Positions 14,296 through 23,595 of a stretch of DNA of 64,000 bases are shown here, in pieces. Position numbers and translations under genes: made by a program. Position 1 is the first letter of the stretch; each line of letters begins with the position of its first letter. The DNA lies in assembly GCF_000013645.1 (NCBI RefSeq), contig NC_007952.1:186001-250000 (forward strand), written 5' to 3'. The notes under the pieces are model-generated. The model worked only from the letters and a program-made list of their open reading frames with translations. It searched no databases and had not been told where the DNA came from. The DNA comes from Paraburkholderia xenovorans LB400. GTDB lineage: Bacteria; Pseudomonadota; Gammaproteobacteria; Burkholderiales; Burkholderiaceae.

Positions 14296-17200
14296 GTCGC
14301 ACCTTCCGTTGGGGTTGGGTTGCCAGCGTCTGCGTGATAGTCGCTGTCGGCTTCATCCGGCCGTTCGGCGGGCAAGCCGCCGAGCGGCGCGATGCGCCAG
14401 ATCGAGAACGGCTGGCCGGACCCTAACTGGACATGCTGCCAGCGGCCGTGCCATTCGAAACGCGCGCCGGTCATCTGATCGGTGACTTCCAGCGGGCCAT
14501 GATCGGGCAGATTCCATTTCTGGAAAGTCTCCCACGACAATTCGATATCCGCGCCCTGTTCGTTGAACGGGTCGAGATTGATCGCGACGACGATCACGTT
14601 GTCGCGTGATTCGGTCGCCTTCTCGAAGAACAGGACGTTGTCGTTGTGCGCGGGCAGGAACGTCAGGCCGAGATGTGTTTGCAGCGCCGGATTCGCGCGG
14701 CGGATCCGGTTCAGCGCGCTGATCTCGCCGACAATGTTGCCGGGCCGGTTCCAGTCCCACGCGCGCAACTGGTACTTCTCCGAGTCGAGATATTCCTCGC
14801 TGTTCGGCAATGCCGCCGCTTCGCATAGCTCGAAACCGCTATACACGCCCCACAAGCCGGCCAGCGTGGAAGCGAGGGCCGCGCGAATCAGAAAGCCCGT
14901 GCGCCCCTGCGATTGCAAATGCCGCGGGTTGATATCCGGCGTATTGACGAAGAAGTTCGGCCGGTAGGAGTCGCGCGCACCGGTTTGCGTGAGCTCGGTC
15001 ATGTACTCGATGAAATCGCGTTTGGATTCCCGCCACGTGAAGTACGTGTACGACTGCGAGAAGCCGATCTTGCCGAGTCGATTCATCATGCGCGGCCGCG
15101 TGAAGGCTTCGGCGAGGAAGATCGTGTCGGGATAGCGCGCGCGGATATCGCCGATCACCCATTCCCAGAACGGCAGCGGCTTGGTGTGCGGATTGTCGAT
15201 GCGGAAAATATGTACGCCCGCTTCGATCCAGAACAGGAACACGTCCCTCAGCGCGAGCCATAAATCCGGCTTGGCGTCGTGCGCATAGAAGTCCGGGTTG
15301 ACGATGTCCTGATACTTCTTCGGCGGATTTTCCGCGTAGCGCAGCGTGCCGTCGGGGCGCCAGGCGAACCACGTCGGATGCTCCTTGAGCCACGGGTGAT
15401 CCGGCGAGCATTGCACCGCGAAGTCGAGCGCGATTTCGAGGCCGTGCTCATGCGCGGCGGCGAGCATCGCCTTGAAGTCGTCTAACGTGCCCAGTTGCGG
15501 ATGCACGGCCGTGTGGCCGCCTTCCACGCCGCCGATCGCATACGGGCTGCCCACGTCGCCCGGCTGCGCGTTCAGCGTGTTGTTGCGGCCTTTGCGATTC
15601 GCCACGCCGATCGGGTGAATCGGCGGGAAATACAGCACGTCGAAACCCATGTCGCGAATGCGCGGCAGTTTCTTCGTGACATCGGCGAAGGTGCCGTGGC
15701 GCGATTCGTCGTCGCTCATGGAACGCGGGAAGATCTCGTACCAGCTCGCGAAGCGCGCTGCGGTGCGGTCCGCATCGATCTTGTAGATGACCGGATCGCG
15801 GCTCAGGAACGGCCGGTGGCGCGCGGCGGTCATCGCCCTGGCCGTGGTCGGCGCGAGCAGCAGCGCGAGCTTCGTTTCAGCGTCCGCCTTGGTGAATTCC
15901 TTGACGATATGTTCGAGCGGCGCCGTGACCGCGCCTTCCGAGGTTTCCACTTCGGCGAGCACCAGCGCGAACAGATGCGCGGCTTCGTCGAGTTCGAGTT
16001 CGACGGTCTGTCCCGCCTTCAGCTTCTTCTGAATATGCTCGACCAGCGAAGCGAAATCGTCGCGCCATGCGATCACTGTGAATTCGTGACGACCCAGGCG
16101 TTCGAGCGGAATGCGCGCTTTCCAGATATCGAGGCCGGCGGGTTCGGCCGGCGTCATCGGCACTTCGTGCCAGGCGGTTTCGTCGGCGGCGCGCCAGATC
16201 ACGGCGGCGGCAATCTTGTCGTGACCTTCGGCGAAAATCGCGGCGGTGATTTCAGCGTGTTCGCCCACGGTGCGCTTGGCCGCGAAGCGGCCGTTGTCGA
16301 CCGAGGGCGTGACGCTCTCGATCGCCACGCGCGGCGCGTTGATCGCTTCGAGCACGGTCTTGCGGCCGCTGCGCTTGCTGTTCGCTTTGTCGATGGGCGG
16401 CGCGAGACGGATCGGCTTCTCCGCGACCGCGCGCAACAGGCGGACTGCGCCCGGCGCGAGCGTGAACGGCGTGAGCGTGGCGGGCGAAGCGTTGGCGGGC
16501 GCGTCGAGTGGTACAAAGCGCGTGAAGTTACCCGGCACGCCCGCGAGGAAGCGGGCGGGATCGACGCGCAGCGGCGCCCCGAGTTCGGGATTGATCGCGA
16601 TCAGGACGGCTTCACGGGCATCGCGCAGGTCGGGTTGGTCGGCGCGCAGCAATATCGCCGCCGGTGCACCGGGTCCGCTCAGTGGTCGCAGTTCGCCGTT
16701 GGCGTGCAGTGTCTTTGTGTTGCGCACCACCTGGTTGACGTGCGTGATGCGTTCCGAGAGATCGAATTGTTTGGCCTGGGCAGCGAGGGCGAACTGTGAA
16801 GCATCGCCGCGCGTTTGCGACATCGGCTCGGTGATGCCGTATTCGAAACCCATCGGCATCATCCAGCCGGTGCCGATCGCCACGGACGCGAACAGCGCGC
16901 GCCGGTAAGCCCGCTCGACGATGGCCGCGTCGTGCGCATCGCTCAATTCGGCGGCGAGGCGCGTGCCGTAGGGCGCTTCGGGAAACGCGATCGGCGCGCC
17001 GATGCGCGCGAGCGCGGCGTGTTCCTCGACCATCCAGCTCGAGCGGAAGTCCCACCAGCGCACCGACGAAAACACACTGTCGAAACCCGCGCCTTCGAGG
17101 CCGCGCAGATCCTCGCGGGCGAGGCCCGGCGTGGCGGCGAGAAAACGCACCTCGGGATGCTTCGCGCGAACCGCGTCGCGCAACTGGCGCCAGACGGCGC

Positions 17201-17732
17201 CCGGCACGCGATGCGGCGAATCGAACCGGAAGCCGCCCACGCCGGCGTCGGCGAGCGTTAGCAACTGCTGCGTCCACCAGCCGGCCAGTGCGGCGCTGCT
17301 GCCGGGGTCGTTGAAGTTCGCATACGCGACGTTGTCCTCGCGATGCACGTGGCGCGGATCGAGCCGCGCCTCTTCAGACTCGAACGGGTGGAACCAGTCG
17401 GCATGTTCGGCGTATAGCGCGCCATCGGCGGCCATCCGGTCGATCACCAGATCGGCCAGCAAGGTCAGGCCGTTCTGGGCGGCGGCGTTCGCGAGCGTGC
17501 GAATTGCCTCGGTGGCGGGCTGTTGAGCCTCGAATACCGGATGCAAACGGGCGTGATTGCCCACCACCTGTCCGTGGCCGGCTTGTCCAGGCTCGAAGAG
17601 GCTGCCGATCAGCGCATGATCGAAGCCCAGCCCGGCTGCATGCGCGAACTGCGCAGGCCATGCATCGAGCGGCCCAACCAGAAGTGAATGAAAAAAGTAG
17701 ATCCGCGGCGCGTACCCGTTCGGAGATTCCAT
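14292..17732 (-). CDS. glgE: Maltose-1-phosphate maltosyltransferase (GlgE) with extra N-terminal GH13-like domain
   Basis: Adds maltosyl units from alpha-maltose 1-phosphate to alpha-1,4-glucan. The protein is 1146 residues, far longer than the roughly 660-700 of actinobacterial GlgE. The GlgE portion is about 465-1130: N-terminal maltosyltransferase domain, then WYEIFPRS, DVLYFPPIHPIG, HIFRIDNPHTKP (nucleophile Asp846) and TIFLAEAFTRP (acid Glu875). Residues 1-440 form a second amylase-like module with GGFRFDSPHRVP (Asp171), but the acid position reads FLAATPG, so it is probably inactive. First gene of the operon; ATG at 17732 has only a weak GGAAA upstream. Confidence 0.92.
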
Positions 17733-18199
17733 CGGTCGTTTCCAGATTCGTCCTGCTGCGGTGTGGATGCAAGTGGCATGCGATCACAACGCTCATTGGG
17801 CTTCCAGAGCCGGATACCGCGCAATGCATGAAGCGAAGGCGCGTACCGGTCAATGTAGTGCAAAGATCGTCACGCCGCTTGCCAGTAAGGGGTGCTTTGA
17901 CGCCAGGCGTCGATTACACGGGCCGGCCAGATCGATTCGGAAGACGCAGCAAACGCTGTGCCAGTGCGGCACGGACACGGCGATGGGCGGGGTGGGGGAG
18001 CGTCGCGCAGTACGCTTGGCAGGAAGATGCGACGGCGGGGGCGAGAGGCTGGTGCGCGCCGTGAATGGCTGCCGCGTGTAAAACGGGCGGGGGCCGGCCG
18101 GGATTTACATGCGGTCCGTCATGGGTAGCGCGAGCACCGCAAAAGGCGGAGTTTTATGTGGCAGCGACGCCAGCACGCAGCGCGCTCGTGCCGGCAGCT
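17733..18199. other. Intergenic region upstream of glgE
   Basis: A 467-base stretch between glgE and the DUF1345 gene, both on the minus strand. It must hold the glgE promoter unless the operon begins further right. Reading frames here have no family resemblance and skewed composition, and I could not pick a convincing -35/-10 pair or operator. Confidence 0.5.
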
Positions 18200-18862
18200 T
18201 TACGAGCCGAGCAGGCCCGCTGCGATGTTCACGCACAAGCCGAGTACGGCGACGTTGAAGTAGAACGACAGGACGGATTGCGCGAGCGTGGCGCGGCGAA
18301 TCGAACGCGAGCGCAACACGACATCCGATGTCTGCGAGGCCACGGCAATGGTGAACGAGAAATACAGGAAGTCCCAGTAATCCGGCTGGAGCGCTTTGTC
18401 GGGAAACAGCAGCGGCGTTTCCGTTAGATCGGGATCGTAGTAAAGGCGCGCGTAGTGCTGTGTGAAGATGGTCGGGATGAGGAACCACGCGCCGAACATG
18501 GTGAGTCCCGTCAGCGCGTAGTGCCAGACCGTGGAAGCACCGGCTGTTCCCTTCGCCGACGCCAGTTCCAGCACGATGGCGGCAATACTCGCAATGGTCG
18601 CCACGCAGATCACCATGAGCACCACGCCCGCGTTCTCGTCGTCGCGGCGGGCGGATTCGCGCACGCTGCCTTCGTCGGCGACGGCCATGTACACCCAGAT
18701 CATCGCCAGATAACTCCAGATGGCCGCGTCCCAGCCGGCCAGCACGCGAACCATTGGCCGAGGGTGTCCCGGCATGGCCAGCGCTGCGATGATGCCGAGC
18801 GCAAGGCCGACCAGCATGCGCGGCCGATTGCGAAGAACCGGCGGAATATATTTTGTGAACAT
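18200..18862 (-). CDS. DUF1345 family integral membrane protein
   Basis: 220-residue inner-membrane protein with about five to six hydrophobic segments, for example near 15-32, 43-60, 78-100, 118-135 and 190-215. The segment ALQPDYWDFLYFSFTIAVASQTSDV is characteristic of DUF1345 proteins and recalls the pore-proximal region of ion-channel-like proteins. Function unknown. The ATG at 18862 begins MFTKYIPPVLRNRPRM with positive-inside charge. It appears monocistronic; downstream lie 467 bases before glgE on the same strand. Confidence 0.8.
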   Translation of the reverse strand: MFTKYIPPVLRNRPRMLVGLALGIIAALAMPGHPRPMVRVLAGWDAAIWSYLAMIWVYMAVADEGSVRESARRDDENAGVVLMVICVATIASIAAIVLELASAKGTAGASTVWHYALTGLTMFGAWFLIPTIFTQHYARLYYDPDLTETPLLFPDKALQPDYWDFLYFSFTIAVASQTSDVVLRSRSIRRATLAQSVLSFYFNVAVLGLCVNIAAGLLGS

Positions 18863-19215
18863 GAATGGTGTGTGAACGGCTCCGGTGTCGCGGATTCTAC
18901 TCGTGCTGCGGCCGGTATTTGTCGAATCGACAGGTCACAGGCTATGTCTTTCGCAACGCGCTTGCGTGCCGCTTTCAGTTGAAAGGCGAATGGCAGGCGG
19001 CAGTTTTTTCGCCATGCGTGCCATGCCATGCAGGTGGTTTCATACGGATGTCATCAGCACGACGTAGCCCGGCTCGTATTGAGTTCATGCGGGCTCGTAA
19101 GACCGCTCGAGCGGCGCCGGACCAGGTTTGGGGTAGAGGAATCGACGCCACGCGCGAACGGCATCACGCCGGGACCGTGCGGCAGGTTGAGAACGACTCA
19201 CCCTCTGGAGTTCCC
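18863..19215. other. Non-coding or degenerate stretch
   Basis: These 353 bases contain open frames but none with recognisable protein character or a convincing ribosome binding site. The stretch holds the upstream region of the DUF1345 gene and leads directly into the pseudogene remnants at 19216-19582, so part of it may be more decayed coding DNA. Confidence 0.4.
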
Positions 19216-19407
19216 ATGACAGATGTTCCCGAGAATAATGATGCGCACCACGAAGTGACGCATCCTGCAGCGTCGTTGTTGTTGTCGTCAGATTCGTTTT
19301 CAGCGGCGCGCAGAGCGTGGGTGCCCGGCGCATGCGCCGCAGCCGCGCCCGGCCGTGCCAACGCGGCCGGCCCAATGGCCGAAGTGGTGACGGACAGCAC
19401 GCAATAA
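19216..19407 (+). pseudogene. Relic with degenerate Tat-like leader, probable dehydrogenase small subunit
   Basis: A good ribosome binding site (GGAG five bases before the ATG) leads into 63 codons starting MTDVPENNDAHHEV, followed by SFSAARRAWVPGACAAAA. This resembles a twin-arginine leader (RRxFLxGA) with the hydrophobic core eroded, then a stop at 19405. Three-subunit membrane-bound sugar or sorbitol dehydrogenases have a Tat-exported small subunit encoded near a cytochrome c subunit, and cytochrome remains follow immediately. The subunit assignment is inference; that the frame is a relic is supported by what comes next. It could instead be a short expressed peptide. Confidence 0.45.
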
Positions 19408-19582
19408 CTGACGCGCGAGGATCTCGGCTCGATCGTCGCCAACTGCGCGAGCTGCCGTAGCTGGACGGGCCAGGGTGTGGGCGCGAGCGCGCGGGGGCGT
19501 ATCCGTCGCTGATTCACAACTCGGCAATCCGCAGTCGTCCGTGACGGCCGGCCAGGTCGCCAGACTGCGTACTCAGCAATAA
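19408..19582 (+). pseudogene. Gutted cytochrome c remnant
   Basis: Directly after the TAA at 19405 the same frame reads IVANCASCRSWTGQGVGA, a CxxCH heme motif whose His is now Arg. One frameshift later the text continues GAYPSLIHNSA (19494 on), as in the third heme domain of dehydrogenase cytochromes. A further shift gives GNPQSSVTAGQVARLRTQQ and a stop at 19580-19582, which looks like the C-terminus of the same protein. The intervening domain portion is missing. Heme ligand loss, frameshifts and deletion make this non-functional. Confidence 0.75.
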
Positions 19583-19727
19583 TGACCGCGCAGATGGCTT
19601 GTTTCCGGTAAGGCCTGCCGCGAATCCGCCAGTTTTGCGTTTATTTACGTCGTTCTCGCTCTCCACGGCGCCAGGATACGATGGGCAGCGCGCATACACG
19701 TCACGGATGCCGCATTATCATGGACTC

Positions 19728-20465
19728 ATGGCTTCCGTACTCGTCAATCCCGTTGAACATCACCCGGCCAACCGGAGCGGTCGCGACTTCGTGGTCGGCG
19801 ATCTGCATGGCTGCGTCGATGCATTGCGCTATCTGCTGCGCGTGATTACGTTCGACCCGGCGCGTGACCGGCTCTTTTCGGTCGGCGATCTGGTGGACCG
19901 CGGCGAGCATTCCGAACTCGCTTTGGCCCTGCTCGACAAGCCGTGGTTTTTTGCCGTGCTCGGCAATCACGAAGACATGCTGTGCGCCGTCGCCGATGGA
20001 CGCGTGCGGCGCCAGTGGTGGTATGGCATCGGCGGTCTATGGGCGGCGCAATTATCCGACGAACGCTTGCAGCACTACGCGGAGGTTTTGCGCGGCTTGC
20101 CGCTCGCGCGCGTGGTCGGCAGCGGCAAGGAGCGTTTCAACGTGCTTCACGCGGAATTCTTCGGCACGGACGCCGAACTCGACGCGGGGAATTTCTCCGC
20201 CGAAACCCGCCAGCAATTGCTGTGGGGACGCGAACTGGCGCTGGGCAATGGCGATCCGCAGCGGCAGCGCGGACTCTCGCTGACCTATTGCGGCCACACG
20301 CCGATGCGCGACATCAAGCAGGTCGGCTCGCAGGTGTTTATCGACACCGGCGCGTTCGGGCCGGGCGGCAAGCTCACGATCGTGGAGCCGCTGGCGTTGC
20401 GCCGCTGGTCGATCTCGGTCGAAGAGGCCCGCGCGGAAGGCGCGGCAGCGCTGGCGCTGCCTTGA
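19728..20465 (+). CDS. PPP-family serine/threonine phosphatase (PrpA-like metallophosphatase)
   Basis: 245-residue calcineurin-like phosphoesterase. Metal-binding motifs are in order: FVVGDLHGCVDAL (GDxHG), FSVGDLVDRGEHS (GDxVDRG), AVLGNHEDML (GNHE) and the late CGHTPM and FIDTGA His/Asp region. This matches bacterial PPP phosphatases such as PrpA/PrpB or lambda phosphatase. The frame is open from 19599, but the ATG at 19728 (MASVLVNPVEHH) removes a proline-rich lead with no family likeness; the ATG at 19707 is an alternative. It stands alone, convergent with the RES toxin gene 31 bases away. Confidence 0.85.
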   Translation: MASVLVNPVEHHPANRSGRDFVVGDLHGCVDALRYLLRVITFDPARDRLFSVGDLVDRGEHSELALALLDKPWFFAVLGNHEDMLCAVADGRVRRQWWYGIGGLWAAQLSDERLQHYAEVLRGLPLARVVGSGKERFNVLHAEFFGTDAELDAGNFSAETRQQLLWGRELALGNGDPQRQRGLSLTYCGHTPMRDIKQVGSQVFIDTGAFGPGGKLTIVEPLALRRWSISVEEARAEGAAALALP

Positions 20466-20496
20466 CGGCCTATGCGTTGGCGCCGGATTTGTCGGT

Positions 20497-21198
20497 CTAG
20501 CCTACCTGGTTGAGCTCGAACACGATATCCACCTGCTTGCCGTTCCAGTTGTATTCCAGATACGCAGCATGATGGCAGTCGCGCAGAAGCGTGGTGCTGA
20601 ACGCGGCGAGGCATTCGCCTTCGTCGTCCCGTACCGATGGATACACGATACCCGGCGCACCCGCCTCGCGGATGGCTCGGCCGAGCGACTGCCCGGCCAG
20701 ATAATCATCCGGCGACAGCACCGCGAGATCCACCGACTCATCTCCGCGAATGTCCACCACATTGCCTTGCGCGACGACGGTGTAGAGACGCATCTGCTGG
20801 CGCATGGGCGGCTCGGCCGTCGCCTCCAGAAATTTCCCCGTGTGATAGCGCGTTTCGGCGATTGCGGTGGTGCGCGAGCGGGCGCAATAGAACACGCCGT
20901 ACGTGCCGTCCGAGAAGCGGCTGCCGAGCGGATTCAGGTGTGTCAGCGCGGCCATGATGGGCCCGTAGCCCGGCCCGAAGCGGCGCTCTTCGCGCGGCAC
21001 CAGATCGAGTTCGCCGACCTCGGTGCGCAGGCGGTCGTTGGTCATGGCTTCGAGCGCGTAGAGCGCGTCGAAATCTTCCGGTGAGGCGACCCGGTCGAAC
21101 AGATTGACGGCCGGAAAGCGCGTCGGAATCACGCGATATGCGGGTGCCCAGTCGAGCTGCGTAGTACGCCAGCGGTCCTGCCAATGCGGTTGTGTCAC
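20497..21198 (-). CDS. RES-domain toxin of a Xre-RES toxin-antitoxin pair
   Basis: 233-residue RES-family protein. RES toxins degrade cellular NAD+ by an ADP-ribosyltransferase-like fold, arresting growth. Features visible: an early conserved Arg in AYRVIPTRF, GSRFSDGTYGVFYCARS, the conserved Glu in TTAIAETRYHTG, and the downstream Ser region AAFSTTLLRD. Its start overlaps the antitoxin stop by four bases, the usual antitoxin-first order. Tight coupling suggests stoichiometric production. Assigning NAD+ cleavage is by family, not proven here. Confidence 0.88.
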   Translation of the reverse strand: MTQPHWQDRWRTTQLDWAPAYRVIPTRFPAVNLFDRVASPEDFDALYALEAMTNDRLRTEVGELDLVPREERRFGPGYGPIMAALTHLNPLGSRFSDGTYGVFYCARSRTTAIAETRYHTGKFLEATAEPPMRQQMRLYTVVAQGNVVDIRGDESVDLAVLSPDDYLAGQSLGRAIREAGAPGIVYPSVRDDEGECLAAFSTTLLRDCHHAAYLEYNWNGKQVDIVFELNQVG

Positions 21199-21632
21199 GC
21201 CCAGCCGCCTCGCATTGCGTCGAGATACTGGCGCACGGCCACGAGGTCGCTGATATTGCCCGCCAGCATGCGGTCCAGCGCGCGGCGGCCGCCGAACGGC
21301 GGCGCGCTGTTGGGACGTTTGATCCAGGTGTCGGCGGTGCTGGCTTGCGGCAGCAGGATTTGCAGCGCCTTGTAGATACCGAGCAGCAGCGACAGGCGTT
21401 CCAGCGTGTCGCGCCCGAGGCGGGCCGTTTCAGGCGCCGCTTTCCATTTGAAGTAGGTGGAGCGGCCCGGCGAGCCTAGCAGCACGATCTGCTCTTCCGC
21501 GCTCAAGTTCCAGTCGCGAGCGATATTGAAGAACGCGCGTAGACCCGCCGCGGACATTTCCGTCAGCGTGGGCGCGGAAGACGGCCGACGAATCGGCTCT
21601 TCGGCTTGGGTGGCACGAGCAGCGTGAGCCAT
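21195..21632 (-). CDS. Xre/MbcA/ParS-type antitoxin (DUF2384)
   Basis: 145-residue antitoxin preceding the RES toxin. The N-terminal half (about 25-75) is a helix-turn-helix-like Xre segment (LRAFFNIARDWNLSAEEQIVLLG), and the C-terminal half (about 80-145) is the toxin-binding DUF2384 region with LLGIYKALQILLP, WIKRPNSAPPFGGRRALDRM and VRQYLDAMRGGW. Antitoxins of this type neutralise the RES enzyme by occluding its active site and often repress their own operon. The upstream 60 bases are AT-rich with palindromic elements, fitting an autoregulated promoter. Confidence 0.88.
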   Translation of the reverse strand: MAHAARATQAEEPIRRPSSAPTLTEMSAAGLRAFFNIARDWNLSAEEQIVLLGSPGRSTYFKWKAAPETARLGRDTLERLSLLLGIYKALQILLPQASTADTWIKRPNSAPPFGGRRALDRMLAGNISDLVAVRQYLDAMRGGWA

Positions 21633-21656
21633 GAATGGGTGAGTCCTTATTTGTAC

Positions 21657-21666
21657 TTAAATTTAA
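21657..21666. promoter_or_regulatory. AT-rich palindrome upstream of the antitoxin gene
   Basis: TTAAATTTAA is a perfect 10-base palindrome 25 bases before the antitoxin ATG, followed closely by ACTAGT (another palindrome) in an unusually AT-rich patch of otherwise GC-rich DNA. A candidate autoregulatory operator or promoter core; no experimental basis here. Confidence 0.4.
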
Positions 21667-21748
21667 TACTAGTCTAAATATGGATTTTTGCAAGGGAATA
21701 TAATCCCCGGCTCGCGGTATGACAGTCGAAGATCAGGAGAAGCAGGAG

Positions 21749-22393
21749 ATGAGGGTTCGAGCGGTAGCAGCAGGGGCGGCGCTTGCCGTGTGGTGTATGT
21801 CGGGTGCGGCCGTGGCTGCCGGTTATGCCGAGGTGTGGAATCCGCCCGAGGAGACCGGGCACACCACGAAGCAGGCCGGGAAAAAAACCGGGCCGGCCAC
21901 CACCGGAGGCACGTCTGCTGTCGGCTCGAAAGGCGCTTCAAAGGCCGCTCCGCAGCATATGGCGGGCGCTGGGCATGCAGCGTCGAGCGTTGCGTCGGCA
22001 CATGGCAACAAGCCCTCGGCGCACGCAAGCGTCAAAAAGGTGGCGGCCAGCGGCATCACGAAGAGCAAGACCCAGGCAGCAGGCGCGAACAAGACCCAAA
22101 GGAAAGCGGCCGTCATGACGCAGAGTAAAAAGCCGAACGCACAGGTCGTTCAGGCAAAGCCCGGGCAAGGCAAAGTCGCGCAGGCCAATCTGGTCCCGCG
22201 CAGGACAGCTCATCCGCCAGCGGCCAAAGTCGCGGCGAAATCTGATGCCGCAAAACCGGCCGCATCTGGCGTGAACGTGCCGGCTTTGTCGGCAAACCCG
22301 GCGCCGTCCACGAAAGTTGATGCCAATCCGGCGAATGCATCGAGCAATCCCGCTACAGCCAGCAGCGGCTCGCTGCCGCCGATCATCCACTGA
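21749..22393 (+). CDS. Exported basic low-complexity protein, function unknown
   Basis: 214 residues from the ATG at 21749, chosen over 21719 because AGGAGA precedes it and it gives a clean Sec signal peptide (MRVRAVAAGAALAVW...AAVAAG, cleavage near residue 24). The mature start YAEVWNPPE is followed by about 170 residues rich in Lys, Ala, Ser, Gln and Thr with few hydrophobics, predicted disordered and strongly basic, ending SLPPIIH. Short N-terminal motifs of this sort occur in uncharacterised Burkholderiales exported proteins. Possible roles (envelope or nucleic-acid binding) are speculation. It is a true gene judging by signal peptide and RBS. Confidence 0.6.
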   Translation: MRVRAVAAGAALAVWCMSGAAVAAGYAEVWNPPEETGHTTKQAGKKTGPATTGGTSAVGSKGASKAAPQHMAGAGHAASSVASAHGNKPSAHASVKKVAASGITKSKTQAAGANKTQRKAAVMTQSKKPNAQVVQAKPGQGKVAQANLVPRRTAHPPAAKVAAKSDAAKPAASGVNVPALSANPAPSTKVDANPANASSNPATASSGSLPPIIH

Positions 22394-22424
22394 TTTCGAG
22401 CGCAGGCCGCGCGTTAGCGCTACA

Positions 22425-22592
22425 TCATGACGGGCCGCGTTGTGCCGCTGATGAATGCATCACGCGCCGCAGTATGGCTTCGCGCAGCCAGGCAGCTTTA
22501 CGCGGACGGCCGCCTTTCTTGCCATTCTCGCGTGCTGCCGCCGACTTCGCCTCGGACTTGACGCTGCCGCCGCTACGGCCTATATCGCGCAT
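22425..22592 (-). CDS. Small basic ORF with KNGKKGGRPRK-type motif
   Basis: 55 codons from the ATG at 22592, 50 bases downstream of the lysR stop on the same strand. It contains SEAKSAAARENGKKGGRPRK, a Lys/Arg/Gly motif seen in various small bacterial proteins that may bind nucleic acid. The ribosome binding site is weak and the frame runs open upstream into lysR, so this could be a real short gene, a domain fragment, or chance. Function not assigned. Confidence 0.3.
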   Translation of the reverse strand: MRDIGRSGGSVKSEAKSAAARENGKKGGRPRKAAWLREAILRRVMHSSAAQRGPS

Positions 22593-22642
22593 CCACGCTA
22601 CCGTAGCCGCTTGGGTTTTTGGCTGAAATCCATCCTGATACC

Positions 22643-23494
22643 TCAAGCGCTCGCCAACCCGTTCGTCACCAGCCGCAACGTTTCCAGCGACCGCTCGTCC
22701 CTGACTCGCGAATGCAGCGTCACGCGTGATTGCGGCAGCAGTGGCAAGCCTAGCCGCGGGCCGACATCGACCAGGCCGCGCGGCGCGACCCGGCGCGCCA
22801 GCGGCGACACCGCAAGCCCCGCCGCCACAGCTGCGCCGACGGCCGCCACCCCGCCGCCGACGAACACCTCCTGCCACCCAATGCCGGCTTGCGCGAGCGT
22901 TCGCAGCGCCACGTCGCGCACATTGCACGGCGGGCTCAACAGCGCCAGCGCCAACGGCTCGCCGACTCGGGGCAACCACGCCGGCGTGGCGAGCCAGCCG
23001 AGCGGTTCGGTAAACAGCGCCTGCGCGTCGCCGCGCGGCGGTTCGTCCGCGCCATAGCGGATGATCACCGCGTCGAGGCGCCGTTCGTCGAATTGCGCGA
23101 GCAGCGCGGCGGAGGTGCCCAGATGCAGTTCGATCACCAGTCCCGGATCGTGCGCATTGAGCCTGCCGAGCAGAAGCGGCAAGTCCGGTCCCGCGACGTG
23201 CTCGCTGAGCCCCAGCGCGAGCCGCCGGCGCTCCACCGACAGCGAACCCAGCGCGCGTTCATGCGCGTTGAGCAGCTCGCGTGCGGCGTTCAGGAACGCG
23301 TTGCCGTCCGCGGAAAGGCGCACGACTCGCGGCGTACGCTCCAGCAATGGCTTGCCGAGATGAGCCTCCAGCCGTTTGAGCTTCAGGCTGACGGCCGATT
23401 GCGTGGTGTCGAGCGCGTCAGCGGCACGCGTGAAGCTGTGCAGGTCGGCGACCAGAACGAACGCGCGGACGGCATCGAGATCGAGAACTTTCAT
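22643..23494 (-). CDS. LysR-family transcriptional regulator
   Basis: 283-residue LysR regulator. The N-terminal winged helix-turn-helix (1-62) reads LDAVRAFVLVADLHSFTRAADALDTTQSAVSLKLKRLE; residues about 90-280 form the effector domain. It is transcribed away from the tautomerase gene with a 101-base shared region, the usual arrangement for a LysR protein controlling its neighbour and itself. The likely target is therefore the tautomerase gene. The inducer is unknown. Confidence 0.92.
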   Translation of the reverse strand: MKVLDLDAVRAFVLVADLHSFTRAADALDTTQSAVSLKLKRLEAHLGKPLLERTPRVVRLSADGNAFLNAARELLNAHERALGSLSVERRRLALGLSEHVAGPDLPLLLGRLNAHDPGLVIELHLGTSAALLAQFDERRLDAVIIRYGADEPPRGDAQALFTEPLGWLATPAWLPRVGEPLALALLSPPCNVRDVALRTLAQAGIGWQEVFVGGGVAAVGAAVAAGLAVSPLARRVAPRGLVDVGPRLGLPLLPQSRVTLHSRVRDERSLETLRLVTNGLASA

Positions 23495-23508
23495 TTCAAA
23501 TCAATATA

Positions 23509-23520
23509 GATGAAATCATC
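23509..23520. promoter_or_regulatory. Candidate LysR operator
   Basis: GATGAAATCATC is a near-symmetric 12-mer (GATGA/TCATC arms) 15 bases upstream of the lysR start, and ATCATCAATGAT overlaps it on the right. It lies within the short divergent region, where a LysR-type site is expected. Assignment is positional. Confidence 0.4.
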
Positions 23521-23595
23521 AATGATGTCTGTTTATTATGATTGGGCGAGCCTAAGCTGTGTTGACCCAATCAACGCAACCAAGGAGTTTTCATC

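Noticed and set aside
22593..22979. N-terminal part of the minus frame ending at 22425
   Set aside because: Overlaps the lysR 3' end in another frame; only the last 55 codons look protein-like.
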